In this document: piece by piece, positions 1-7,671 of the stretch | How the letters are laid out: each line of letters starts with the position of its first letter | Position numbering within the stretch: the first letter of the stretch is position 1 | NCBI GenBank assembly: GCA_019114645.1 | Contig: DXFC01000180.1 | Span: 1 to 18,982 of the forward strand | Length of the DNA: 18,982 bases | Direction: 5' to 3' | Source of the DNA: Candidatus Halomonas stercoripullorum | Lineage (GTDB): Bacteria > Pseudomonadota > Gammaproteobacteria > Pseudomonadales > Halomonadaceae | The notes under the pieces: model-generated | Databases searched by the model: none | What the model saw: the letters and a program-made list of their open reading frames with translations, nothing else | What the model was told of the DNA's origin: nothing | Program-made: the position numbers and the translations under genes

Positions 1-1
1 C

Positions 2-1219
2 CACCCTCAGCTTGCCGGATGCGCTCTGCATATCGTCGCTCATGCAGCGCTGCAGATCGCGGGTCTGGTAACAGACCGCCTGCAACCCCGCAGCGACAAT
101 CTCGGCAATACCGGTATCACGGGTCAGCCCAAAAATCGCGCCTCGCGCCTTGGGATCCCAGTGCGGAGCGCCAAGCCCAGTGAAGGCGGGCACCAGGTAA
201 ACGCTATGGCCATCGCGGGTCTGCTGTGCCAGCGCCTCTGTCTCACTCGCCTCGGCAAAAAGTTGCAGACCATCGCGTAGCCACTGTACGGCGGCGCCAG
301 CGACGAAAATACTGCCTTCAAGGGCATAGGTCGTTTTACCACCGATACGGTACGCCACCGTGGTCAAGAGCCGGTTACGTGACAGCGCCGGCTGCTCTCC
401 GGTATTGACGATCATGAAGCAGCCGGTGCCATAGGTACTCTTGCCCATTCCCGGCTCAAAGCACGCCTGCCCTACCAAGGCGGCCTGCTGGTCACCCACG
501 ACTCCACCGATAGGCAGCTCAGCACCCAGCCAGCGGGAATCGGCGACCCCGAAATCATCACAGCTGTCACGCACTTCAGGCAGCAAGCCGCGTGGAATAT
601 TGAACAGCGCCAGCAGCTCATCATCCCACTGCTGTGTGTGAATATTGAACAGCATGGTGCGAGAGGCATTGGTCGCATCGGTGGCGTGCACACGCCCTCC
701 GGTCAGCTGCCAGAGCAGAAAGGTATCCACCGTACCGAAAGCCAGCTCGCCACGTTCGGCACGCTCGCGCGCCTGGGGCACATTATCCAGCAGCCAGGCC
801 AGCTTGGTAGCCGAGAAATAGGGATCAATCAGTAATCCGGACAATGCCTGAACCCGTTCAGCATGCCCCGCTGCCTGCAGTTGCCGGCACAAGTCGGCGG
901 TACGGCGATCCTGCCACACTATGGCATGGTAGAGCGGCTGTCCCGTTTCGCGATCCCATAACAGGGTGGTTTCACGCTGATTGGTAATCCCAATTCCCGC
1001 AAGCCGCTCAACCGCAATACCGGTCTGGTCAATCACCTCACGGCACGTCTCCAACACCGTTTCCCAGAGTTCCTGAGGGTCGTGCTCGACCCAACCGTCA
1101 TCGGGAAAGTGCTGCTGAAACTCACGCTGTGCGATACCACTGATATGGCCACTGCGATCAAACAGGATCGCACGCGAACTGGTGGTGCCCTGGTCAATGG
1201 CAAGAATATGGTCGGGCAT
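2..1219 (-). CDS. glpK: Glycerol kinase GlpK (C-terminus cut by window edge)
   Basis: Phosphorylates glycerol to glycerol 3-phosphate with ATP in the cytoplasm, the entry step of glycerol catabolism. The frame is open from the ATG at 1219 to the left edge, giving 406 codons; the family is about 500 residues, so roughly 90-100 C-terminal residues are missing. The N-terminus carries the FGGY-kinase phosphate-binding motif (DQGTTSSRAI, residues 8-17). Further motifs are GITNQRET near residue 80, WQDRRT near 103 and YFSATK near 135; the last visible residues (GKLRV) lead into the usual DGGA segment. An AGGA ribosome site lies 7 bases before the ATG. The gene diverges from glpR, and a GlpR-like operator sits just upstream. 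No glpF is visible; it could lie beyond the left edge. Confidence 0.97.
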   Translation of the reverse strand, partial: MPDHILAIDQGTTSSRAILFDRSGHISGIAQREFQQHFPDDGWVEHDPQELWETVLETCREVIDQTGIAVERLAGIGITNQRETTLLWDRETGQPLYHAIVWQDRRTADLCRQLQAAGHAERVQALSGLLIDPYFSATKLAWLLDNVPQARERAERGELAFGTVDTFLLWQLTGGRVHATDATNASRTMLFNIHTQQWDDELLALFNIPRGLLPEVRDSCDDFGVADSRWLGAELPIGGVVGDQQAALVGQACFEPGMGKSTYGTGCFMIVNTGEQPALSRNRLLTTVAYRIGGKTTYALEGSIFVAGAAVQWLRDGLQLFAEASETEALAQQTRDGHSVYLVPAFTGLGAPHWDPKARGAIFGLTRDTGIAEIVAAGLQAVCYQTRDLQRCMSDDMQSASGKLRV

Positions 1220-1243
1220 GTCACGTCCTGTCAGACTTGAATA

Positions 1244-1261
1244 ATGTTCGTTAATGCTCAT
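1244..1261. promoter_or_regulatory. Candidate GlpR operator, glpK side
   Basis: Read on the minus strand the site is ATGAGCATTAACGAACAT. Its right half (AACGAACAT) equals the half-site of the E. coli GlpR operator as I recall it (ATGTTCG..CGAACAT); the left half is degenerate. It lies 25 bases upstream of the glpK start codon, where a repressor would block glpK transcription. A further lone half-site ATGTTCG is at 1277-1283, closer to glpR. Assignment is by resemblance and context. Confidence 0.6.
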
Positions 1262-1280
1262 CAAGAGTCCTCAAGCATGT

Positions 1281-1309
1281 TCGCTTTGCTTTTCTCTCTT
1301 TCGTATAAT
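1281..1309 (+). promoter_or_regulatory. Putative glpR promoter
   Basis: A perfect sigma-70 -10 hexamer TATAAT is at 1304-1309, 35 bases before the glpR ATG. With a 17-base spacer the -35 would be TCGCTT at 1281-1286, a poor match. The partial GlpR half-site ATGTTCG at 1277-1283 touches this -35, so autorepression is plausible. The -10 is clear; the -35 is weak. Confidence 0.5.
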
Positions 1310-1344
1310 TTCGCTTACATTCGCGCGATAGCCCGGGAGTTGCC

Positions 1345-2103
1345 ATGAACCAGCAACAACGACAAGAGGCCATTGTCGGACTGGTACGCCGCCAGGGCTA
1401 CGCCAGTATCGAACAACTGACCGAGCATTTTGCGGTAACCCCACAAACCGTTCGCCGCGATCTCAACGCCTTGGCCGAAGAGGGGTTGATTCGTCGTGTG
1501 CATGGCGGCGCAGGACTCGAATCCAGTACCGTCAACACTGCTTATAGCACGCGCAAGAGCCTTAATCTCGAAGCCAAACGGCGTATCGCCGCCCTTGTCG
1601 CCCGGCACATCCCCGATAACGCCTCGCTGTTCATCAATATTGGTACCAGTAACGAAGTGGTTGCGGAAGCCCTGCTGGAACACCAGGGACTCGAGGTCAT
1701 TACCAATAACCTTAACGTGGCCGCCATCCTGCAGCGCAAAGAAGACTTTAACGTCATCATTGCCGGCGGTCAGGTGCGCTCACGGGATGGCGGGATTATC
1801 GGCGAGGCGACCATCGACTTTATCAACCAGTTCAAGGTGGACTTCGGCATCATCGGGATCAGCGGTATCGATGAGGATGGCTCCCTGCTTGAGTTCGACT
1901 ATCAGGAAGCACGCGTTGCCCAGGCGATCATTCGCAACTCCCGTCAAGTCTATCTGATTGCCGATCACTCCAAGTTTCAGCGCAACCCGGTGGTGCGCCA
2001 GGGCAATATTTCCCAGCTCGACGCCTTGTTCACCGACCGCCAGCCACCCGAGAATATCCTGCACCTGATGCAGACCCATCAGGTTAGCTTGCATATCGCC
2101 TGA
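1345..2103 (+). CDS. glpR: GlpR, DeoR-family repressor of glycerol 3-phosphate catabolism
   Basis: A 252-residue DeoR-family regulator, the usual family length. The N-terminal winged helix-turn-helix (about residues 5-57) contains SIEQLTEHFAVTPQTVRRDL followed by the family hallmark EEGLIRRVHGGA. The C-terminal sugar-phosphate sensor domain (about 75-235) shows the phosphate-binding NIGTSNEVVAEAL stretch, ITNNLNVA, and GIIGISGIDEDGSLLEFD. Identity as GlpR rather than another DeoR repressor rests on its position between glpK and glpD and on GlpR-like operators at both. GGGAG lies 5 bases before the ATG. In known systems GlpR leaves DNA when it binds glycerol 3-phosphate. No terminator is obvious before glpD, which has its own promoter 70 bases downstream. 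Confidence 0.95.
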   Translation: MNQQQRQEAIVGLVRRQGYASIEQLTEHFAVTPQTVRRDLNALAEEGLIRRVHGGAGLESSTVNTAYSTRKSLNLEAKRRIAALVARHIPDNASLFINIGTSNEVVAEALLEHQGLEVITNNLNVAAILQRKEDFNVIIAGGQVRSRDGGIIGEATIDFINQFKVDFGIIGISGIDEDGSLLEFDYQEARVAQAIIRNSRQVYLIADHSKFQRNPVVRQGNISQLDALFTDRQPPENILHLMQTHQVSLHIA

Positions 2104-2174
2104 CCCCTGCCACCCCTCTGGCGTTACCCGCTTTCAAGCTGCTGACACTCTATAGCGTGGAAATGGGTTATTAC

Positions 2175-2203
2175 TTGATGTTCGATTTCGATTAGTCTAT
2201 GTT
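2175..2203 (+). promoter_or_regulatory. Putative glpD promoter
   Basis: TTGATG (2175-2180) and TATGTT (2198-2203) are separated by exactly 17 bases, a plausible sigma-70 promoter that would start transcription near 2210, about 40 bases before the glpD ATG. The -35 overlaps the first GlpR-like operator and the -10 overlaps the second, so bound repressor would cover the whole promoter. Confidence 0.6.
2178..2195. promoter_or_regulatory. GlpR-like operator 1 upstream of glpD
   Basis: ATGTTCGATTTCGATTAG: the left half-site ATGTTCGAT is perfect and the right half is degenerate. It starts 21 bases before operator 2, that is two helical turns, so dimers on both sites would face the same side of the DNA and could bind cooperatively. 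Confidence 0.65.
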
Positions 2204-2216
2204 CGATTTCAAACAT
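2199..2216. promoter_or_regulatory. GlpR-like operator 2 upstream of glpD
   Basis: ATGTTCGATTTCAAACAT is a near-perfect inverted repeat (ATGTT..AACAT outer arms) and the best match in the window to the E. coli GlpR operator ATGTTCG..CGAACAT. It overlaps the putative -10 and start point of glpD. Confidence 0.8.
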
Positions 2217-2251
2217 CAGTAGCCAATCCAATCGTCACATTGGAGCCATCC

Positions 2252-3754
2252 ATGACGCAGACGCAGCATTCGCCCCTGGACATATTCGTTATTGGCGGTG
2301 GCATTAATGGCGTGGGTATCGCCAATGATGCAGCAGGACGCGGTCTTGCCGTAAGCCTTTGCGAGCAGGGCGACCTGGGTGGAGCCACGTCATCGGCAAG
2401 CAGCAAGCTGATTCATGGCGGTTTGCGCTATCTGGAACACCGCGAATTTCGCCTGGTGGCCGAAGCGCTCAAGGAGCGGGAAATCCTGCTACGCAAGGCG
2501 CCGCATATCATCTGGCCGCTGCGCTTCATTCTTCCCCACCGTTCGCACTTGCGCCCTGCCTGGATGATTCGTGCGGGACTGTTTCTCTATGATCACCTGG
2601 GCAAGCGCAATCAGCTCCCCGGCTCCCATGGCATTCGCTTCAGCCCCCAATCACCGCTGAAACCGGAAATAATGCGCGGTTTCGAATACTCTGACTGCTG
2701 GGTAGATGATGCACGCCTGGTTGTGCTTAATGCCTTGCAGGCCCGCGAAGCCGGCGCTGAAGTGCTGGTCCGTACGCGCTGTACTGCCGCCAGGGTGAAA
2801 AACGGACTCTGGCATGTCGAACTGGAAGATCTGAACAGTGGTAAGCGGTTGACTCGCCAGGCCCGCACCCTGGTCAATGCTGCCGGCCCTTGGGTCGAAC
2901 AGGTGCTGCGTGACCAGGCAGCGCAGCCTTCACGCTATAGCATTCGCATGATTCAAGGCAGTCACCTGATCGTGCCACGCCTGAACCCGGATGAACGCGC
3001 CTACATCTTGCAGAACGATGACCGCCGCATTGTTTTCGTGCTGCCTTACGAAGATAACTTCAGCCTGATCGGCACGACCGACAAGCAATACCAAGGCAAT
3101 CCGGCGGAAGTTTCCATCAGTGACGCTGAAACCGATTACCTGCTCAATGTGGTCAATGCGCATTTTCAGCGCCAGTTATCACGCCAGGATGTCGTCAGCA
3201 GCTTCGCCGGTGTGCGCCCGCTGTGCGACGATGAGTCAACTGACCCTTCGGCCATGACCCGCGACTACACACTGGACCTCACTCATGCCGGCGCTCCGCT
3301 ACTGTCGGTGTTCGGTGGCAAGATCACCACCTATCGCCGACTGGCGGAAGCCGCCTTGAAACAACTGGCATTTGCCTTGCCCCATATGGGCCCCGACTGG
3401 ACCGCCAGCGCCCAGTTGCCAGGAGGCGATATCGACAACCAGACAAGCTTCGCGGAACGCCTACAGCAGGACTTCCCCTGGCTGAGCCCGGCACAGACGC
3501 AGCGCTACGCACGCAGCTACGGTACCTTGTGTCTGCAGTTTCTCGCTGGTGCGCAAAGTGACGAGGCGCTGGGCGAGGACTTCGGTGCCGGCCTGACGGC
3601 CGCTGAAGTGGATTACCTGATGAGCCACGAATGGGCCATGAGTGTCGGGGACATAGCCTGGCGGCGCACCAAGCTCGGCCTGCGCCTGACGCCCTGCCAG
3701 CTCGAGCGGCTCGAAGCCTATATCACGGCTCAGCGTCAAGCATTGGCGGCCTGA
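2252..3754 (+). CDS. glpD: Aerobic glycerol-3-phosphate dehydrogenase GlpD
   Basis: FAD-dependent enzyme of the inner-membrane surface. It oxidises glycerol 3-phosphate to dihydroxyacetone phosphate and passes electrons to ubiquinone. The 500-residue product matches the E. coli length. The FAD-binding Rossmann motif VIGGGINGVG is at residues 13-22, followed by GGATSSASSKLIHGGLRYLE (about 48-67), typical of the family. Other blocks are VNAAGPWV near 208, GTTDKQY near 275 and SVFGGKITTYRRLAE near 352, with the C-terminal GlpD domain after it. I chose the ATG at 2252 over the in-frame TTG at 2240 because that TTGGAG is the ribosome site itself, with GGAG 6 bases before the ATG. Expression is probably GlpR-repressed through the two upstream operators. 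Confidence 0.97.
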   Translation: MTQTQHSPLDIFVIGGGINGVGIANDAAGRGLAVSLCEQGDLGGATSSASSKLIHGGLRYLEHREFRLVAEALKEREILLRKAPHIIWPLRFILPHRSHLRPAWMIRAGLFLYDHLGKRNQLPGSHGIRFSPQSPLKPEIMRGFEYSDCWVDDARLVVLNALQAREAGAEVLVRTRCTAARVKNGLWHVELEDLNSGKRLTRQARTLVNAAGPWVEQVLRDQAAQPSRYSIRMIQGSHLIVPRLNPDERAYILQNDDRRIVFVLPYEDNFSLIGTTDKQYQGNPAEVSISDAETDYLLNVVNAHFQRQLSRQDVVSSFAGVRPLCDDESTDPSAMTRDYTLDLTHAGAPLLSVFGGKITTYRRLAEAALKQLAFALPHMGPDWTASAQLPGGDIDNQTSFAERLQQDFPWLSPAQTQRYARSYGTLCLQFLAGAQSDEALGEDFGAGLTAAEVDYLMSHEWAMSVGDIAWRRTKLGLRLTPCQLERLEAYITAQRQALAA

Positions 3755-3764
3755 CACGCCTATC

Positions 3765-3785
3765 GCGTAAGCTAGCAGCTTACGC
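3765..3785 (+). terminator. Perfect 9-bp stem-loop just after glpD
   Basis: GCGTAAGCT (3765-3773), a three-base AGC loop, and AGCTTACGC (3777-3785) begin 10 bases after the glpD stop. No T-run follows, so it is not a canonical intrinsic terminator; it could protect the glpD transcript 3' end or partly terminate. The next gene starts only 18 bases later. Confidence 0.4.
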
Positions 3786-3803
3786 TGCCAGTCAGGATGG
3801 GCC

Positions 3804-4892
3804 ATGGCCATTTTACCTATCGCACTCTCCGGTGCGGTTGCGTTATTGCTCTTCGCTACGCTTGTTGCCAAGCTGCCGTTGAGATGGTGGTGGATACGCG
3901 CATGCGAGTTTCCTCGCCTGCAACTAGCGGCGGCCGCCCTGATTACCGCTCTGCTGGCCTTGTTTGTCGAACCGTCTTGGCGTTGGCCACTCTGCCTGTC
4001 GAGCCTGCTGGTGGTCGCCTTGCAAGCCCGCTTTATTCTGCCCTGGACCCGATTGTGGCCGATCCAGATGCAAGATGCGGAGCCGGGACATGAGAACCGC
4101 TGTATCACCCTGCTGATCGCCAATGTGTTGACACCCAACCGCCAGGCACCGCAGTTGCTCGAGATGATTCACCACAACGACCCTGACGTGGTATTGACGC
4201 TGGAATCCAATAAGTGGTGGCAAACCCAGCTTGATGCCGGGCTGGAAGAGCAGTGGCCACATAGCGTCAAGGTGCCGCTGGACAACCTCTATGGCATGCA
4301 TCTGTATTCACGCCTGCCGCTCAGCAACACCGAGGTAAAATGGCTGATTCAGGATGACATCCCTTCCATTCACACCGATGTAACGCTCCCCTGCGGCGAT
4401 ACGTTGCGCCTCTATGCGCTCCATCCCCGTCCGCCCGCGCCCAACGAGAGTGAAGAGACACTATGGCGTGATGCCGAACTGCTCCATGTCGGAGAGTGTA
4501 TTCATCAAGATCCTACCCCGGCCATAGTGGCCGGGGATCTCAATGACGTTGCCTGGTCACGCACCACACGGCTGTTCTGCCGTATCAGCGGCATGCTCGA
4601 CCCCCGCCAGGGACGCGGCATGTACAGCACTTTCCATGCCTCCTATCCCCTGCTGCGCTGGCCACTCGACCACGTTTTCACTACCGAGCACTTCACCCTC
4701 AAGACGCTGAAACGGCTGCCCTACTTTGGCTCGGATCACTTCCCCATTCTGGTCACCCTCTGTTTTCGCCCCTCGCGCAGTGATGAGCACGAAACGCCGG
4801 AAGCGGACGCAGACGAGCAACAGTGGGCGCGTGAAACCATACGCGAAGCCAACCAGCGCGAGCAGCAAACCAAGCAGGACTCAATCGGGTAA
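3804..4892 (+). CDS. Membrane-anchored EEP-superfamily (YafD-like) protein
   Basis: A 362-residue protein with three N-terminal hydrophobic segments (about 4-23, 40-56 and 62-80), then an endonuclease/exonuclease/phosphatase domain. Catalytic-type residues are in the expected order: N107 (IANV), E134 (TLES), H207 (LHPRPP), D245 and N247 (AGDLND), D289-H290 (PLDHVF), D311-H312 (GSDHFPI). The layout, including WWWIRACEFPRLQ before the second helix, resembles the uncharacterised YafD-like COG3021 group. EEP enzymes cut phosphodiester or phosphomonoester bonds in nucleic acids, inositol phosphates or sphingolipids; the substrate here cannot be told. The charged C-terminal tail (330-362) looks disordered. 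AGGA lies 6 bases before the ATG. It follows glpD by 49 bases and may share its transcript; its 3' end overlaps fumC by 12 bases. Confidence 0.85.
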   Translation: MAILPIALSGAVALLLFATLVAKLPLRWWWIRACEFPRLQLAAAALITALLALFVEPSWRWPLCLSSLLVVALQARFILPWTRLWPIQMQDAEPGHENRCITLLIANVLTPNRQAPQLLEMIHHNDPDVVLTLESNKWWQTQLDAGLEEQWPHSVKVPLDNLYGMHLYSRLPLSNTEVKWLIQDDIPSIHTDVTLPCGDTLRLYALHPRPPAPNESEETLWRDAELLHVGECIHQDPTPAIVAGDLNDVAWSRTTRLFCRISGMLDPRQGRGMYSTFHASYPLLRWPLDHVFTTEHFTLKTLKRLPYFGSDHFPILVTLCFRPSRSDEHETPEADADEQQWARETIREANQREQQTKQDSIG

Positions 4893-6260
4893 CCCGCCAT
4901 GAGTCAGACTGGTGGGATCAAGCAAGCGCTCAAGCTCCGCACGGCTCAGCTCGGTCTGCTCCTCGGCCACCTCGATCACCGGCCGGCCAGATTGATAGGC
5001 CTGCTTGGCAATGGCAGCGGCGGCATCGTAGCCAATCACACGATTAAGTGCAGTGACCAGAATCGGGTTGCGCGCCAGCGGCGCGGCAATCTGGTCTTCG
5101 CGCACCCGGAAGGTAGCAATGGCACGCTCACCCAGCAGCCGTGCCGTGGTGCTCATCAGCCGGATCGACTGCAGCAGGTTACTGGCGATCAGCGGCAGCA
5201 TCACATTGAGTTGGAAGTTTCCGCTCTGCCCCGCCACGGCCACGGCCGCATCCAGCCCCATCACTTGGGCCGCCGCCTGGGCTGCCGACTCGGGTATCAC
5301 CGGATTGACTTTGCCCGGCATGATGGAGCTACCGGGTTGCAGCGCCTCCAGCTCGATCTCACCCAGTCCGGCCAAAGGACCCGAATTCATCCAGCGTAGA
5401 TCATTGGCGATCTTCATGATCACGCAGGCCAGGCCCCGCAATTGGCCTGACAGCTCCACGGCAGCGTCCTGTGAAGCAATACTCGCGAAGAAGCTGTCGT
5501 TGGGCGTCAAGGTGAGCCCCGTTTGTGCACTCAGCTCGCGAGCCATACGTTCAGCGAATTCGGGATGGGCATTGATACCGCTACCCACCGCCGTCCCCCC
5601 CTGGGCCAGGCGCGAGAGCCGGGTCATGGCGCTGTCAATACGCTCAATAGACTGGCCTATCTGACTCGACCAGCCCCCCAGCTCCTGGCTCATCCGTACC
5701 GGCATGGCATCCATCAGGTGGGTACGTCCGGTTTTCACCACTCCATCCAGTTCAAGGGCGCGCGCATCAATAATGGAACGCAACCCCACCAGCGCGGGGC
5801 GTAGCTGCTCGGTAACCGCCATTGCCGCTGAAAGGTGGATGGCAGTAGGAATTACATCATTGCTCGATTGCCCCATGTTGACGTGATCATTGGGACCGAC
5901 CTTCACCCCGCCACGGCTGGCCAGCGTGGCGATCACCTCATTGACGTTCATGTTGCTAGACGTACCCGAGCCCGTCTGGAACACGTCGATGGGGAACTGG
6001 TCGTCATGCTGACCGGCGATCACTTCCTGCGCTGCCGCCACGATAGCCTCGGCACGTGCATCATCGAGCAGGCCCAGCTCCTGGTGCACCTTCGCTGCGG
6101 CCAACTTAATGCGGGCAATGGCGTGGATGAACCCGGCAGGCAGCGGCTGGCCTGATACCGGAAAATTCTCGATCGCCCTTTGCGTCTGGGCGCCGTACAG
6201 TGCGTTCGCCGGCACCTGCAACTCGCCCATGCTGTCACGCTCGATACGATAGTCGCTCAT
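4881..6260 (-). CDS. fumC: Class II fumarate hydratase FumC
   Basis: Interconverts fumarate and L-malate in the TCA cycle. This class is the iron-independent, oxygen-stable homotetramer. The 459 residues match the family length. Signature blocks in order are TGSGTSSNMNVNEV (about 96-109), GPNDHVNMGQSSNDV (about 123-137), GRTHLMDAMP with the catalytic-type histidine near 180, and the superfamily signature GSSIMPGKVNP near 311-321, which carries the catalytic serine loop. An AGGAGA ribosome site precedes the ATG. The aspartase/fumarase superfamily also contains aspartase and argininosuccinate lyase, but the GRTH block and overall sequence favour fumarase. It converges on the EEP gene and diverges from the lipoprotein gene. 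Confidence 0.95.
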   Translation of the reverse strand: MSDYRIERDSMGELQVPANALYGAQTQRAIENFPVSGQPLPAGFIHAIARIKLAAAKVHQELGLLDDARAEAIVAAAQEVIAGQHDDQFPIDVFQTGSGTSSNMNVNEVIATLASRGGVKVGPNDHVNMGQSSNDVIPTAIHLSAAMAVTEQLRPALVGLRSIIDARALELDGVVKTGRTHLMDAMPVRMSQELGGWSSQIGQSIERIDSAMTRLSRLAQGGTAVGSGINAHPEFAERMARELSAQTGLTLTPNDSFFASIASQDAAVELSGQLRGLACVIMKIANDLRWMNSGPLAGLGEIELEALQPGSSIMPGKVNPVIPESAAQAAAQVMGLDAAVAVAGQSGNFQLNVMLPLIASNLLQSIRLMSTTARLLGERAIATFRVREDQIAAPLARNPILVTALNRVIGYDAAAAIAKQAYQSGRPVIEVAEEQTELSRAELERLLDPTSLTHGGLPD

Positions 6261-6415
6261 GTCTTCTCCTGTCTTGATTTAGCTACTCTTACCATGGCGG
6301 TCGTTGGCGCGGCATGCAAGGTATGCGTAGCGGGTTAAGCTCCTTTTAAGCCTGTTATCGCTGGAGTCCAGCGTTTATGCTCATAAGCCACGGCATGCAA
6401 CAAGGACGCAAACGA

Positions 6416-6952
6416 ATGAAAGCATGGATTCCCCTGGCCCTGTTGGGCCTGGCACTAGCCGGCTGCCAGATGATCGAGCCTGGCCCGCCGCCTGAGCGCA
6501 TTGAAGTCATTGATGTCACCGAGCCCCGCCCCGATACGGAGGTCCCCGCCCCATCACCGGGCCGGATTGCCCGACAAGTTGCGTTTCCCGCAGCTGAATA
6601 TGCGGCTCTCCCAAAGCGCGGCACCGCTGCGATATCCGGCACCATTCATTTGAACGGCACACCGGGTGCCGGGGAAACCATTGCCGTTGCCCCAGTCACT
6701 ACCTACTCCGCCGAAGCCGCTGAACACGCCCTGGCCGGACAGGCGGTAGAGCCGGCTGATCCACGGGCACGCGAATACACCCACACGGCTCGTGCCGACG
6801 GTAACGGAAACTTTATCTTGCAGGGTTTACCGCCAGGCGTGTTTTACGTTTCAGGCAGTATGGTCAATCCCTCGACTGGCCAGCGGCAAGTATTGCTACA
6901 GCAAGTATCGCTGCGTGAGGGGCAGCATCTTGAAGTGGTACTGAGCCGCTGA
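6416..6952 (+). CDS. Small lipoprotein with a carboxypeptidase-regulatory-like fold
   Basis: A 178-residue predicted lipoprotein. The signal peptide MKAWIPLALLGLALAGC ends in a good lipobox (LAGC, lipidated cysteine at residue 17), so the mature protein should be membrane-tethered in the periplasm or on the outer membrane. A proline-rich linker (about 20-50) is followed by a beta-rich domain with AISGTIHLNG and later DGNGNFILQGLPPGVFYVSG, the pattern of carboxypeptidase-regulatory-like (transthyretin-fold) domains. No catalytic residues are recognisable. I chose the ATG at 6416 because AAGGA lies 9 bases upstream and the signal peptide begins there; an ATG 13 codons earlier would add a charged stretch ahead of it. 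It ends 17 bases from the convergent hda. Specific function unknown. Confidence 0.75.
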   Translation: MKAWIPLALLGLALAGCQMIEPGPPPERIEVIDVTEPRPDTEVPAPSPGRIARQVAFPAAEYAALPKRGTAAISGTIHLNGTPGAGETIAVAPVTTYSAEAAEHALAGQAVEPADPRAREYTHTARADGNGNFILQGLPPGVFYVSGSMVNPSTGQRQVLLQQVSLREGQHLEVVLSR

Positions 6953-6969
6953 GCTACCCACTAGTTGCC

Positions 6970-7671
6970 CTACCAGCCCAGTGCCTGCTTGACGAAGGGG
7001 ATGGTCAGCTTGCGCTGGGCGGAGAGTGAAGCGCGGTCCAGAGTCGCGAGCTCTTCAAACAACTCATCGAGCCGGCGTGGCCCCCGATGCAGAATGTAGC
7101 GTGCCACCTCATCCGGCAACTGCATGCCGCGAATACGCGCACGCAGTTGCAAGGCATGCAGCCGCTCGAGATCATCCAGCGGTTGCAGATGGAAGGTGAC
7201 CCCCCACGCCAGGCGTGAAGCCAGGTCCGGCAGCTTGACCGGCAACTGACGCGGCGCCACATTGGCTGCCACTACCAGCCGCTTGCCGGCGTCGCGCAGG
7301 CGATTGTAAGCATGAAAAAGCCCCTCTTCCCAACGGGGGCGCCCAATCACGCTGTCGATATCATCAATAGCCACCAGGTCAAGCCGTTCGATTTCTTCAA
7401 GTATCAGCGGAGGGAAGTGGCCCAGCTCGCCCAGGGGCAGATAGAGCGCGCGCAGATCACGATTCGACGCCTCATGGCAGGCGGCTTGCAGCAGGTGACT
7501 GCGACCACTACCGGGCGCCCCCCAGAGATACAGGAAAAGCTCACCGTCCGCATCGAGCTGTCCGGCGATACGGCTCATCAAGCTGGTATTGGCTCCCGGA
7601 TAGAAGCTTTCGAACGTGGCGTCATCGCGCAGTCCCACCCCCAGAGGCAGTTGCGCTGGCGCTCGACTCAT
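6970..7671 (-). CDS. hda: DnaA-inactivating AAA+ protein Hda
   Basis: A 233-residue DnaA-like AAA+ protein without the DnaA DNA-binding domain. With the DNA-loaded beta clamp, Hda stimulates hydrolysis of ATP on DnaA and prevents re-initiation. The N-terminal QLPLGV (residues 7-12) fits the clamp-binding motif. Walker A is the variant WGAPGSGRSH (about 50-59), where R replaces the usual lysine, as in other Hda/DnaA-related proteins. Walker B-like VAIDDID lies near 98-104, and ASRLAWGVTFHLQPL near 150-164 carries the sensor/arginine-finger region. It overlaps the upstream perM by 4 bases (ATGA), so the two are translationally coupled. Confidence 0.93.
   Translation of the reverse strand: MSRAPAQLPLGVGLRDDATFESFYPGANTSLMSRIAGQLDADGELFLYLWGAPGSGRSHLLQAACHEASNRDLRALYLPLGELGHFPPLILEEIERLDLVAIDDIDSVIGRPRWEEGLFHAYNRLRDAGKRLVVAANVAPRQLPVKLPDLASRLAWGVTFHLQPLDDLERLHALQLRARIRGMQLPDEVARYILHRGPRRLDELFEELATLDRASLSAQRKLTIPFVKQALGW

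Noticed and set aside
2240..2251. TTG start for glpD
   Set aside because: The TTGGAG here is the ribosome site for the ATG at 2252.
3461..4138. 225-codon minus-strand frame across the glpD/EEP junction
   Set aside because: It is antisense to two well-supported genes and shows no family motif.
5053..5664. 203-codon plus-strand frame inside fumC
   Set aside because: Antisense shadow of a clearly conserved fumarase; composition is S/R/P-rich without domain resemblance.
6359..6373. Small hairpin CGCTGG-AGT-CCAGCG upstream of the lipoprotein gene
   Set aside because: Only a 6-bp stem followed by TTTA; too weak to call a terminator or regulator, and no gene ends before it on the plus strand.
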